Source of the DNA: Agrococcus sp. KRD186
GTDB taxonomy: Bacteria; Actinomycetota; Actinomycetes; Actinomycetales; Microbacteriaceae
Assembly (NCBI RefSeq): GCF_017168255.1
Contig: NZ_JABFAP010000001.1
Location: 1,103,342-1,167,341 of the forward strand
Direction of reading: 5' to 3'
DNA length: 64,000 nt
Shown: positions 56,342-64,000 of the stretch, piece by piece
Layout of the letters: each line of letters opens with the position of its first letter
How positions within the stretch are numbered: the stretch's first letter is position 1
Translations under genes and position numbers: made by a program
Notes under the pieces: generated by a model
Seen by the model: only the letters and a program-made list of their open reading frames with translations
The model's database searches: none
Told to the model about the DNA's origin: nothing

Positions 56342-56905
56342 TCACAGTGTCACCAGCGGCGTCAGCCGCTCGAGCGTCGCCGGGCCGATGCCGGCGACGT
56401 CATCGAGCTGGGCGATGTCGGTGAAGGGCCCGTGCTCCTCGCGGTAGGCGATGATGGCGCCGGCGAGCGACGGTCCGACGCCGGGCAGGGTCTCGAGCGC
56501 GGCGGCGTCGCTGCGGTTGAGCGAGACGGGGCCGCCCTCCTCCGGACCCGCTTGAGCCGCCTCGGCCTGCTGCTCGACGGTCGGCACGATCAGCTGCTCG
56601 CCGTCGGTGAGCGGCCGGGCGAGGTTCAGCGCACCCGGCGCCGCCTCGTCGATCGTGCCGCCGGCGCGGGCGAGCGCGTCGAGCACCCGCGAGCCAGGCG
56701 GCAGCCGGTAGACGCCCGGCTCGGCGACCGCGCCCTGCACGTCGACCACGAGCTCGGCCGTCGCGGTGGCGACCGGTGTCGGCAGCACGGCGTCCGGCTG
56801 CGCGTCCACCACCATGCGCTGCGCGACGCCGCCGGCGACGGCACCGAGCACGAGCAGCACCGCGGCCCCCGCGCCCAGCCGCCAGCGCGCATCCGTTCCG
56901 GCCAT
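56342..56905 (-). CDS. comEA: ComEA-like DNA-binding protein
   Basis: A 187-aa protein: one N-terminal membrane anchor (LGAGAAVLLVLGAVAGGV), an SLBB domain (VVDVQGAVAEPGVYRLPPG) and a C-terminal double helix-hairpin-helix (LETLPGVGPSLAGAII and LDDVAGIGPATLERL) for DNA binding outside the membrane. ATG 56905 lies 6 nt after TACCGT, suggesting a leaderless message for the com operon. Confidence 0.92.
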   Translation of the reverse strand: MAGTDARWRLGAGAAVLLVLGAVAGGVAQRMVVDAQPDAVLPTPVATATAELVVDVQGAVAEPGVYRLPPGSRVLDALARAGGTIDEAAPGALNLARPLTDGEQLIVPTVEQQAEAAQAGPEEGGPVSLNRSDAAALETLPGVGPSLAGAIIAYREEHGPFTDIAQLDDVAGIGPATLERLTPLVTL

Positions 56906-56911
56906 CCGGGC

Positions 56912-56917
56912 ACGGTA
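56912..56917 (-). promoter_or_regulatory. -10 box, leaderless comEA operon
   Basis: TACCGT on the minus strand, 6 nt before the comEA ATG. Confidence 0.45.
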
Positions 56918-56945
56918 GAGCGGATGCGTCCGCGCGCGCCGACGG

Positions 56946-56977
56946 CGAAGGCCCGGCTGTGGAGGGCCGGGCCTTCG
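56946..56977 (-). terminator. leuS terminator
   Basis: A perfect 12-bp stem (CGAAGGCCCGGC, 56946-56957, with 56966-56977) and an 8-nt loop, 16 bp after the leuS stop and upstream of comEA. Confidence 0.8.
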
Positions 56978-56993
56978 GTGTGTGAGCCGGGTG

Positions 56994-59537
56994 CTAGCCG
57001 ATGACGAAGTTCACGAGCTTCGGCGCGCGCACGATCGCCTTGCGGATCGTCGCGTCGCCGATCGCGCGGGCGACGCCGGGCAGCTCGCGCGCGAGCGTCT
57101 CGAGGTCGGCGTCGTTGATGTCGGCGGGCACTTCCAGCCGGTCGCGCACCTTGCCGTTCACCTGCACGATTGCCGTCACGCTCTGCTCGACCAGCAGCGA
57201 CCGGTCGGCCTGCTGCCAGCCGGCGTTCGCGACCGAGGGCTCGTGGCCGAGGTTCGCCCACATCTCCTCCGCCGTGTACGGGGCGAACAGCGACAGGCCG
57301 AGCGCGATCGTCTCGACCGCCTCGCGCACCGCCGGGTCGGCGGCGCCGGGGCCGGAGTCGACGGTCTTCCGGGTGGCGTTGGTGAGCTCCATCAGCCGGG
57401 CCACGGCGACGTTGAACTTCAGCCCCTCGATCAGGCCCGGCGCATCAGCCAGGAACCGGTGCGTCTCGCGCCGCAGGGCGCGGTCGCCCGGCTTCGGGTC
57501 GGTGCCGGGCTCGGCCAGCTGCTCGCGCGAGAGCCGCCAGGCGCGCGCCAGGAACTTCTGCGCACCGGTGGGCGAGACGTCCTTCCAGTCGATGTCGTCC
57601 TCGGGCGGGCCGGCGAACGACATCGCCAGGCGCACCGCGTCGACGCCGAACTGCTCGAGCTCCTCCGACAGCGTCACCAGGTTGCCCTTCGACTTCGACA
57701 TCTTGGCGCCGTCGAGGATGACCATGCCCTGGTTCAGCAGCGACTCGAACGGCTCGGTGAACGGCACGTGGCCGAGGTCGAAGAGCACCTTCGTGATGAA
57801 GCGCGCATAGAGCAGGTGCAGGATGGCGTGCTCGACACCGCCGACGTAGCGGTCGACCGGCGCCCATCGCTCGACCTGCTTGCGGTCGAACGCCTGCGTG
57901 TCATCGTTCGGCGACAGGAAGCGCAGGAAGTACCAGGACGAGTCGACGAACGTGTCCATCGTGTCGGCGTCGCGCTTGGCGGGGCTGCCGTCGATGGGCG
58001 AGGCCACATTCACCCACTCCTCGGCGGCGCCCAGCGGGCTCGTGCCCTTGGGCGTGAGGTCGAGGCCGGCCGAGTCGGGCAGCGTGACGGGCAGCTGCTC
58101 GAACGGCACCGGCACCTCCTGACCGTCGGCGGTGTGGATGATGGGGATGGGCGTGCCCCAGTAGCGCTGCCGGCTCACGAGCCAGTCGCGCAGCCGGTAC
58201 GACTTCGCCGCGCGACCGGTGCCGCGGGCCTCGAGCAGCTGCACCATGCGGCCGATGGCGTGCTGCTTCGACAGCCCGTCGAGCTCGCCGGAGTTGATCA
58301 TGCGGCCGTCGCCCGTGAGCGCCTCGCCGGTGCTCTTGGGGTCGAGCGCGGGCAGATCGTCGGGGAGCACGGCATTGCCGTCCTCGTCGAGCGGCACGAC
58401 CGGCATGACGCCGGTCACGGCCGCGTTCGTGTCGACCACCACCTGCACCGGCAGGTCGAACACGCGCGCGAAGTCGAGGTCGCGCTGGTCGTGCGCGGGC
58501 ACGGCCATGACCGCGCCGTGGCCGTAGTCGGCCAGCACGTAGTCGGCCGCCCACACGGGCATCCGCTCCCCCGTCAGCGGGTGGATCGCGAAGCGCCCCA
58601 GGTCGACGCCGGTCTTGACGCGCTCGGTGCTCTGCCGGTCGATCTCCGTCATCCGACCGACCTCGTCCAGGTAGGCCTGGAACCGCATCCGCACCCCTGC
58701 ATCAGCGCCGGCAGCCAGCTCCGCCGCCAGGTCGGAGTCGGGCGCGACCACCATGAACGTGGCGCCGTAGAGCGTGTCGGGGCGGGTGGTGAACACCGGC
58801 ACCGTGCCCGCATGCCCCTCGATCTCGAACTCCACCTCTGCACCCTCGGAGCGGCCGATCCAGTTGCGCTGCATGCGCAGCACCTTCTCGGGCCAGCGGC
58901 CCTCGAGCTGGTTCAGGTCGTCGAGCAGCCGGTCGGCGTAGTCGGTGATCTTGAAGTACCACTGGGTGAGCTTCTTCTTCACCACCGGGGTGTCGCAGCG
59001 CTCGCAGCGGCCGTCGACGACCTGCTCGTTCGCCAGCACCGTCTGGTCGTTCGGGCACCAGTTGACGTTCGACGGCTTGCGGTAGGCCAGGCCGGCCTTG
59101 TACAGCTCGAGGAAGAGCCACTGGTTCCACTTGTAGTAGCCGGGGTCGCTGGTGTGCAGGATGCGATCCCAGTCGAAGGCGGTCGCGTACTGGCGCATCG
59201 ACTTCTTGTGCTGCTCGATGTTCGCCTCGGTCCACGCCTTCGGGTCGGCGCCGCGCTTGATGGCCGCGTTCTCGGCGGGCAGGCCGAAGGAGTCCCAGCC
59301 GATCGGGTGCAGCACGTTGAAGCCCTGCTGGCGCCAGTAGCGCGCGAGCACGTCGCCGTACGCGTACGACTCGGCGTGGCCCATGTGGAGGTCGCCGGAG
59401 GGGTACGGGAACATGTCGAGCACGTACTTGCGCGGGCGCGTGTCGGTCTCGTCATCCGTCGCGAAGGGGCGCAGCTGCTCCCACACGGGCAGCCAGCGCT
59501 GCTGGATGCGGGAGAAGTCGTAGGTCTCGTCGGTCAC
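56994..59537 (-). CDS. leuS: Leucyl-tRNA synthetase
   Basis: An 847-aa class Ia synthetase. HIGH-type motif in [20 protein letters not shown] (about 51-70), a CP1 editing domain (about 225-430 with [11 protein letters not shown]), a cysteine pair CERC, and KMSKS in [14 protein letters not shown] 59537 with CAGGAG 5 nt upstream. The transcript probably starts at 59577 and begins with a small hairpin. Confidence 0.96.
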   Translation of the reverse strand: MTDETYDFSRIQQRWLPVWEQLRPFATDDETDTRPRKYVLDMFPYPSGDLHMGHAESYAYGDVLARYWRQQGFNVLHPIGWDSFGLPAENAAIKRGADPKAWTEANIEQHKKSMRQYATAFDWDRILHTSDPGYYKWNQWLFLELYKAGLAYRKPSNVNWCPNDQTVLANEQVVDGRCERCDTPVVKKKLTQWYFKITDYADRLLDDLNQLEGRWPEKVLRMQRNWIGRSEGAEVEFEIEGHAGTVPVFTTRPDTLYGATFMVVAPDSDLAAELAAGADAGVRMRFQAYLDEVGRMTEIDRQSTERVKTGVDLGRFAIHPLTGERMPVWAADYVLADYGHGAVMAVPAHDQRDLDFARVFDLPVQVVVDTNAAVTGVMPVVPLDEDGNAVLPDDLPALDPKSTGEALTGDGRMINSGELDGLSKQHAIGRMVQLLEARGTGRAAKSYRLRDWLVSRQRYWGTPIPIIHTADGQEVPVPFEQLPVTLPDSAGLDLTPKGTSPLGAAEEWVNVASPIDGSPAKRDADTMDTFVDSSWYFLRFLSPNDDTQAFDRKQVERWAPVDRYVGGVEHAILHLLYARFITKVLFDLGHVPFTEPFESLLNQGMVILDGAKMSKSKGNLVTLSEELEQFGVDAVRLAMSFAGPPEDDIDWKDVSPTGAQKFLARAWRLSREQLAEPGTDPKPGDRALRRETHRFLADAPGLIEGLKFNVAVARLMELTNATRKTVDSGPGAADPAVREAVETIALGLSLFAPYTAEEMWANLGHEPSVANAGWQQADRSLLVEQSVTAIVQVNGKVRDRLEVPADINDADLETLARELPGVARAIGDATIRKAIVRAPKLVNFVIG

Positions 59538-59554
59538 TGATGCTCCTGGATGGC

Positions 59555-59574
59555 GTCAGCCGTCGGCGGCTGAC
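59555..59574 (-). other. Hairpin at the 5' end of leuS mRNA
   Basis: GTCAGCCG and CGGCTGAC (8-bp perfect stem, TCGG loop) lie between the predicted start of RNA and the ribosome site. It may protect the 5' end or tune expression. Confidence 0.55.
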
Positions 59575-59583
59575 CGGCTCCCC

Positions 59584-59589
59584 AGTCTA
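59584..59589 (-). promoter_or_regulatory. -10 box for leuS
   Basis: TAGACT on the minus strand, giving a leader of about 40 nt before the GTG. Confidence 0.45.
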
Positions 59590-59652
59590 CGGCGACGTGC
59601 AGATCAGCCGCGTCGTGCCAGAATCGAGCTGGAAACGTCGAGGAGGTGGTCT

Positions 59653-60123
59653 GTGCCGGAGTTCGAGAACCCGCCGGCGACCGTCGACGTGCCCGCATCG
59701 CGGGTGACGCGCATCGTCGCCGTCGACGCGCCGGTCTCGACCGTGTGGCGCTGCCTGGTCGAGCCCGAGCTGCTCGCGCAGTGGCTCGGCGACATCGCGG
59801 CGTTTCCCGAGGGTGTGGTGCCGGATGCGTTGGGCCGGTTCGCGTGGACGGGCGAGGTCGTGCTCGCGGCCCGGATCCGCGACGTCACGCCCCAGACGCA
59901 CTTCTCCTTCGACTGGGCGGAGGGCATCCTCTCGGACCGCGCCTCGACGGTGGAGATGACGCTGCGCGAGATCGACGGCTGCGCCCAGCTGCACCTGGTC
60001 GAGTCGGGCTTCCCGCTGGAGGGCGACGACGCCACCAAGCGGGAGGCGCTGCGCGCGCTCGCCGCCGGCTGGACGGTGGAGCTCGACGAGCTGGTCGAGC
60101 TGGCCGAGTCGCTGCGGGCCTGA
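59653..60123 (+). CDS. SRPBCC (AHSA1-like) domain protein
   Basis: A 156-aa protein with a START-like fold: RIVAVDAPVSTVWRCLVEPELLAQWLGD (about 20-47) and THFSFDWAE later, typical of the Aha1/polyketide-cyclase-like group. A role in lipid or small-ligand binding is possible; nothing specific can be said. GTG 59653 with a full AGGAGG Shine-Dalgarno 6 nt upstream. Confidence 0.82.
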   Translation: MPEFENPPATVDVPASRVTRIVAVDAPVSTVWRCLVEPELLAQWLGDIAAFPEGVVPDALGRFAWTGEVVLAARIRDVTPQTHFSFDWAEGILSDRASTVEMTLREIDGCAQLHLVESGFPLEGDDATKREALRALAAGWTVELDELVELAESLRA

Positions 60124-60193
60124 TCCTCGCCCGCCGAGACGGCGCATCGGTCGCGCTTCGGCCCGCAGGCCGCGCCCTTCGCGTCAGCTCAGG

Positions 60194-61495
60194 TCAGCGC
60201 GGCACGAGCGAGGCCAGCAGCGCCGCCGCCTTCACGTGCAGCTCCTCCACCTCGAAGGCCGGCTCCGACAGCGCTGTCACGCCGCCGCCGACGCCGATGT
60301 GCGTGCCGTGCTCGTCGGCGATGACGCTCCGGATGACCATCGCCAGCTGGCACGTCTCCCCCGCCACCAGCCCGAAGCATCCGGAGTACACCCCGCGCCG
60401 CTCGCCCTCGAGCGCCTGCAGCAGCTCGACCGTGCGGCGCTTGGGCGCACCGGTCATCGAGCCCGCCGGGAACAGCGCCCGCACCGCGTCGAGCGGCCCG
60501 AGCCCCGGCAGCAGCCGGCCGCGCACCGTCGAGACCAGCTGGTGCACCGTCGGGTAGGTCTCGACGCGCAGCAGGCTCGTCACCTCGACCGTGCCCGGCG
60601 CGCAGACCCGCTGCAGGTCGTTGCGGCACAGGTCGACGATCATGACGTTCTCGGCGCGCTCCTTCTCGCTCTCGTAGAGCTCGAGGGCGAGCGCGGCGTC
60701 GTCCTCCGCTCCGCGCCGGCGGGTGCCCTTGATGGGGCGCGTGGTCGCCACCCCGTCCTCGACGCGCAGGAAGGTCTCGGGGCTCGCGCTCGAGACCGTC
60801 ACGCCTGCGATGCGCAGCAGCCCGCCGTGGTGCACCGGGCTCGCCGAGCGCAGCCGCGCGTGCGTCGCGATCGCGTCGATCGGCGGCCCCTCGATGCCGG
60901 TCGTCAGGCACAGCACGTAGGAGTCGCCGTCGCGGATGTGCTCGCGGCAGCGCTCCACCTTCGCGGCGTAGGCGGCGTCGTCGTCGCGCCAGCGCAGCTG
61001 CGCCGCATCCACGGTCGTCATCGGCGGCAGCCGCACCGGCGCCGCCGGCAGCACCCACGGCTCGCCGTCGCGCGACTGCAGCTGCGCCTCGGCCCCGTCG
61101 AGCACCACCCAGCGATCGAGCAGCAGCCACGCGGCCTCGGGGAACCGGCCCGCGCCCGCGCGATCCGCGCCGGGGTCGACCCCGAGCATCCGTACGCCCG
61201 CCTCGTAGCCCAGCCAGCCGACCCACGCGCCCGGGTGCGCCGCACGTGCAGCCTCGAGCGCCGCGACCGCGTCGCCGGCCACCGGCTCGCCGTCGAGCAT
61301 CGCCCGCCCCTCGCGCACGACCAGCACGTGCGCGCCGGTGCCGAGCAGGTGCGCGCCCGCCGAGGAGGAGTCGAGCCAGACGACATCGCCGCCCGCCGCC
61401 TCGAGCGCCGCGAACGCCGCTTCGGGCGTCGTCGTCACCGGGCGCGCCCAGCGCGCGCCGAGGTGGGGCAGAAGCGGCGCAGGGGTCGCTGGCAT
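60194..61495 (-). CDS. pabB: Aminodeoxychorismate synthase component I
   Basis: A 433-aa chorismate-binding enzyme that aminates chorismate for p-aminobenzoate and folate. The catalytic C-terminal domain has ASPETFLRVEDG, TRPIKGTRRRG, AENVMIVDLCRNDL and FPAGSMTGAPK. PIKGT (instead of PIAGT) contains the lysine used by aminodeoxychorismate synthases and marks it as PabB rather than TrpE. No PabA domain is fused. ATG 61495 is divergent from pabC with 12 bp between the two start codons. Confidence 0.92.
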   Translation of the reverse strand: MPATPAPLLPHLGARWARPVTTTPEAAFAALEAAGGDVVWLDSSSAGAHLLGTGAHVLVVREGRAMLDGEPVAGDAVAALEAARAAHPGAWVGWLGYEAGVRMLGVDPGADRAGAGRFPEAAWLLLDRWVVLDGAEAQLQSRDGEPWVLPAAPVRLPPMTTVDAAQLRWRDDDAAYAAKVERCREHIRDGDSYVLCLTTGIEGPPIDAIATHARLRSASPVHHGGLLRIAGVTVSSASPETFLRVEDGVATTRPIKGTRRRGAEDDAALALELYESEKERAENVMIVDLCRNDLQRVCAPGTVEVTSLLRVETYPTVHQLVSTVRGRLLPGLGPLDAVRALFPAGSMTGAPKRRTVELLQALEGERRGVYSGCFGLVAGETCQLAMVIRSVIADEHGTHIGVGGGVTALSEPAFEVEELHVKAAALLASLVPR

Positions 61496-61510
61496 AGGGT
61501 CGATCCTATG
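61493..61510. promoter_or_regulatory. Divergent leaderless promoter pair pabB/pabC
   Basis: CATAGGGTCGATCCTATG is an almost perfect palindrome. On the plus strand TAGGGT (61495-61500) precedes the pabC ATG by 7 nt; on the minus strand TAGGAT (61503-61508) precedes the pabB ATG by 7 nt. Both -10 boxes and both start codons are packed in 18 bp. Confidence 0.6.
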
Positions 61511-62284
61511 AGCGGGACCGAGGCCGTGCGCACGTGGGCGCACCCGCGATTCGAGCTCACCGGCACACCCGTCACGAGCACGCTCGCGGCGGACTCGTGG
61601 CTGGTCGACGACGGCCGGGTGCTCGCCTTCGAGCGGCACCGACTGCGGTTCGCGGATGCCGTGGCCGACGCGGGCGGCGACCGGCTCGACGCGCTCACGG
61701 CGGCCAGGCACGCCATGGGGGCGGTGCCGGCGGAGGGGCGCTGGTCGCCGCGGCTCGACCTGACGCCCGAGGGCATCCGGCTGCGCGTGCGCCCGGCACC
61801 CCCGGCGACCACGACGGTCGCGGTCGCGACCGCCTCCCGCGACCCGCGCACGCTGCCGCTGCGGAAGGGCCCCGATCTGACCGCCTTGAGCCAGTTGCAG
61901 GCCGACGAGTCGTCGCGTCTCGGCACCGCCGTGGAGCCGATCCTGCTGAGCGAGGGCGTGATCGCCGAGGGCACCCGATCGGCGGTGCTGTGGTGGCGCG
62001 AGGGCGTGCTGTGCGTGCCGGCCGCCGAGATCGCGCGGCTGCCGTCGGTCACGGCAGCGGTCATCGCAGAGGTCGCCCGCATCGACGGCGTCGAGCTGCG
62101 TCAGGAGCGGGCCAGACCTGCCGACCTGGCCGGCTGCGAGGTGTGGCTCGCCAACGCGCTGCGCGGCATCCGCGCGGTCACCGACTGGGCCGACGGACCG
62201 GCCGTGGCACCGGCGACCCGCGCGGCCGCCTGGCGATCGCGCCTCGAGGGGCTGCGCACTGCGCCGCCGGTGAGTCGACGGTGA
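61508..62284 (+). CDS. pabC: Aminodeoxychorismate lyase-like PLP enzyme
   Basis: A 258-aa fold-type IV aminotransferase-like protein. Features: SWLVDDGRVLAFERHRLRF at the start, LPLRKGPDL with the probable PLP lysine, and LLSEGVIAEGTRSAVLWW as the phosphate-binding part. With divergent pabB it should complete p-aminobenzoate synthesis. The start is given by the leaderless promoter. Its stop overlaps the DedA GTG (GTGA). Confidence 0.87.
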   Translation: MSGTEAVRTWAHPRFELTGTPVTSTLAADSWLVDDGRVLAFERHRLRFADAVADAGGDRLDALTAARHAMGAVPAEGRWSPRLDLTPEGIRLRVRPAPPATTTVAVATASRDPRTLPLRKGPDLTALSQLQADESSRLGTAVEPILLSEGVIAEGTRSAVLWWREGVLCVPAAEIARLPSVTAAVIAEVARIDGVELRQERARPADLAGCEVWLANALRGIRAVTDWADGPAVAPATRAAAWRSRLEGLRTAPPVSRR

Positions 62285-62943
62285 TCGACGACGTCATCGG
62301 CGACTTCCTCGAGGCCGTCGGCGCGATCGACCCGCTGCTGCGCACGCTGCTCGCCGGGCTGGCGATGCTGCTCGAGACCAGCGTGCTGCTGGGCCTTTTG
62401 GTGCCCGGCGACACGATCGTGATCGTCGCCGCGCTCGCCGTCGAGCAGTGGCCGTGGTGGCTCGCGCTCATCGGCGCCGTCGTGATCGGCGCGCTGGCGG
62501 GCGAGTCGATCGGCTTCGCCATCGGACACTGGCTGGGGCCGAAGATCGATCGCTGGCTGGCGCGGCGATGGCCGCGCGCCTCGGTGCAGTGGAAGCGCAC
62601 CGAGCGCTACCTCGCCCGCCGCGGCGGGCCGGCGATCTTCCTCTCCCGCTTCCTGCCCGTCGCGCACTCGCTCGTGCCGCTGATCGTCGGCGCCTCGGCG
62701 ATGCCCTATCGGCGCTTCCTCGCCTGGATGATCCCCGCATGCGTCGTCTGGGCGAGCGCCTACGCCTCCGCCGGCTGGCTCGCCGCCGGCACCTACCGAG
62801 AGCTCGCCGATCAGCTGCACGGCGCCGGCTACATCTTCGTGGCCGTGATCGCGGCGTTCATCCTGCTCGCCTGGCTGGCCAAGCGCGTGATCGGCCGCTT
62901 CGAGGCGCGCCACATGAGCGACGAGCCGCACGAGCGCGACTGA
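62281..62943 (+). CDS. DedA-family membrane protein
   Basis: A 220-aa DedA/VTT-domain protein with about five hydrophobic helices. The motif LLETSVLLGLLVPGDTIVIVAA (about 28-49) and the FLSRFLPVAHSLVPLIVGASAMPYRRF stretch with conserved Arg are typical; members are proposed undecaprenyl phosphate or lipid flippases. GTG 62281 is translationally coupled to pabC. Confidence 0.9.
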   Translation: MIDDVIGDFLEAVGAIDPLLRTLLAGLAMLLETSVLLGLLVPGDTIVIVAALAVEQWPWWLALIGAVVIGALAGESIGFAIGHWLGPKIDRWLARRWPRASVQWKRTERYLARRGGPAIFLSRFLPVAHSLVPLIVGASAMPYRRFLAWMIPACVVWASAYASAGWLAAGTYRELADQLHGAGYIFVAVIAAFILLAWLAKRVIGRFEARHMSDEPHERD

Positions 62944-62953
62944 GGCCGCTCGC

Positions 62954-63589
62954 TCAGCGCCCGGTCGCGAAGACGGGCGCGAGCTGCTCGCGCGCGATCT
63001 GGAGGCCCATCGCCACGTAGCGGGGGTCGCCGTCGGGATCATGCAGGAACGCGTAGGTGACGAGCGCGTCCAGGCCGCCGATCGCCAGTTCGATGTGCTC
63101 GTGCTCGCCGGCGACGATCTGCACGCCCCAGCGCGCCCTGAGGTACCCGGCGACGTCCGCGACGAACAGCGGCGCGACCGGCTCCCGGTTCTGCGGGCCG
63201 AGATCGAGCCCCTCACCGGTGCGCAGCGAGCGGAAGGAGGGCACTTCGCGGAAGGTCTCGACCATCGCCGTCACGATCGCCTCGAGCGCCGCCTCCCAGC
63301 TCGCGTGCTCAGCGCCCAGCACCCGCTCGATCGCCAGCCGCATGCGCTCGAGATTGCGCTCCGCGAGCGCCACCAGCACGGCGACGCGATCGGGGAAGTA
63401 GCGGTAGACGGTGCCGATGGAGGCGCCGGCGCGCTCGGCGACCAGTGCGGTCGTCAGGTGCTCGATGCCATGCTCCACCACCACCGCCGCAGCGGCGTCC
63501 AGCAGCGCTTCGATGCGATGAGCCGCGCGCGCCTGCACGGGCTCATGCCGCACCGTGATCGAAGGTCCTCCGGCACCGAGATCGTCCAT
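62954..63589 (-). CDS. TetR-family regulator
   Basis: A 211-aa repressor-type protein. The HTH (about 20-65) reads RIEALLDAAAAVVVEHGIEH then TTALVAERAGASIGTVYRYFPDRVAVL. The C-terminal ligand domain is not assignable. ATG 63589 lies 6 nt after CATGAT and is probably leaderless; a longer start at 63607 lies upstream of that box. Target unknown; the convergent dedA or the divergent SRAP gene are neighbours. Confidence 0.88.
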   Translation of the reverse strand: MDDLGAGGPSITVRHEPVQARAAHRIEALLDAAAAVVVEHGIEHLTTALVAERAGASIGTVYRYFPDRVAVLVALAERNLERMRLAIERVLGAEHASWEAALEAIVTAMVETFREVPSFRSLRTGEGLDLGPQNREPVAPLFVADVAGYLRARWGVQIVAGEHEHIELAIGGLDALVTYAFLHDPDGDPRYVAMGLQIAREQLAPVFATGR

Positions 63590-63637
63590 TGCGCCATCAT
63601 GTCGCATCCGCGGCCCGAAGGTGAGAGCATCTCCGGC

Positions 63638-64000
63638 ATGTGCGGACGGTATGTGATGGCCACCCCGGCGAGCGACCTGGTCGCCCTGTTCGAGATCGAC
63701 GAGTCGGCCGAGGGGCTGCCGGAGCCCAGCTGGAACATCCCGCCGACGACCACCGTGCCCATCGTGGTCGAGCCGCGCCCGCGCGAGGAGACCCCACCCA
63801 TCCGCCGCCTGGAGGCAGCGCGCTGGGGCCTGGTGCCGGCCTGGGCGGACGACCCCTCGATCGGCGTGCGCGCCTTCAATGCGCGCGCGGAGACGGCGGC
63901 CGAGAAGCCGATGTTCCGCGACGGCGTGCGCGAGCGCCGCGCGCTGGTGCCCGCCGACGGCTGGTACGAATGGCAGAAGCAGGGCGAGGCGAAGACGCCC
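63638..64000 (+). CDS. SRAP / HMCES-like protein, cut by the window edge
   Basis: The first 121 residues of an SOS-response-associated peptidase (YedK/HMCES family), which crosslinks to abasic sites in single-stranded DNA through Cys2. The start MCGRYVMATP leaves Cys2 at the N-terminus after Met removal. FNARAETAAEKPMF and LVPADGWYEWQ are family motifs. No clear LexA box is seen upstream. The 3' part lies outside the window. Confidence 0.93.
   Translation, partial: MCGRYVMATPASDLVALFEIDESAEGLPEPSWNIPPTTTVPIVVEPRPREETPPIRRLEAARWGLVPAWADDPSIGVRAFNARAETAAEKPMFRDGVRERRALVPADGWYEWQKQGEAKTP

Noticed and set aside
53971-56905. Evidence of natural competence
   Set aside because: comEA and comEC are widespread in bacteria never shown to be competent, and no pilus or comF-like genes are in the window.
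63600-63638. LexA (SOS) box before the SRAP gene
   Set aside because: No actinobacterial GAAC-N4-GTTC type sequence is visible in the short gap.

Overview
The window is chromosomal DNA of a very GC-rich actinobacterium, most likely a member of the Microbacteriaceae; an Agrococcus-like genome is a reasonable guess but is not proven. The signs are extreme third-position G/C, frequent GTG/TTG starts, TANNNT -10 boxes lying 6-7 nt from start codons (leaderless mRNAs), the aceE-pucR-fabDH-acpP-fabF cluster followed by a DUF3145 gene, a DUF222/HNH (13E12-type) gene and a CIRCE-hrcA-dnaJ-rsmE-HIT-phoH-ybeY-CBS-era series. Almost everything is core housekeeping. There is no prophage, integrase, transposase, CRISPR array or toxin-antitoxin pair that I can see.

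Layout. 1-2.1 kb: fructose PTS IIABC. 2.1-2.4 kb: RNase P RNA (minus strand). 2.5-5.2 kb: GNAT protein, cysteine-free coiled-coil protein and Nif3-like protein, followed by tRNA-Val. 5.3-13.4 kb: a peroxiredoxin divergent from the pyruvate dehydrogenase E1 / fatty acid synthase II cluster with its PucR-type regulator, ending in a strong hairpin. 13.5-19.3 kb: DUF3145, DUF1684, LLM oxidoreductase, D-amino-acid-type PLP enzyme, LtrA, PAP2 phosphatase, tRNA-Met. 19.3-24.9 kb: glycosyltransferase and DMT transporter, divergent peptide deformylase, tRNA-Asn, HNH protein, lipoprotein. 24.9-30.5 kb: glyS-dus-dgt-dnaG (minus strand). 30.7-34.7 kb: a nucleotidyltransferase, then leuA-recO-uppS behind a leucine attenuation leader. 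34.8-39.2 kb: sensor kinase, response regulator, ABC ATPase and FtsX-type permease, with a motif shared by the two promoters. 39.4-47.2 kb: FkbM methyltransferase, then the long heat-shock/RNA-maturation operon hrcA to era. 47.3-52.5 kb: DUF4870 protein, lepA-DUF1990-hemW, rpsT. 52.6-52.9 kb: a 20-bp minisatellite. 53-59.5 kb: comEA-comEC-holA and leuS. 59.6-64 kb: SRPBCC protein, divergent pabB/pabC with a DedA gene, TetR regulator, and an SRAP (HMCES-like) gene cut by the right edge.

How it fits together. Acetyl-CoA supply (aceE) sits directly in front of malonyl-ACP synthesis and condensation (fabD, fabH, acpP, fabF), with a regulator between them, so carbon entry and lipid synthesis are probably co-ordinated. 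The hrcA operon joins chaperone control with 16S rRNA methylation, YbeY, PhoH and Era, all acting on ribosome assembly. The two-component/ABC cluster looks like a self-contained envelope-stress or antimicrobial-peptide response module.

The most unusual structures are the 13-unit 20-bp minisatellite between rpsT and holA, an 18-bp palindrome that appears to contain both -10 boxes and both start codons of divergent pabB/pabC, the 22-bp motif repeated about 40 bp upstream of both the kinase gene and the ABC gene, a 16-bp-arm inverted repeat behind the response regulator, and the loss of zinc-ribbon cysteines in two proteins (RecO and the CT398-like protein). No complete undescribed defence or mobile system is visible. 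All functions rest on reading motifs and gene order by eye; no database search was run.
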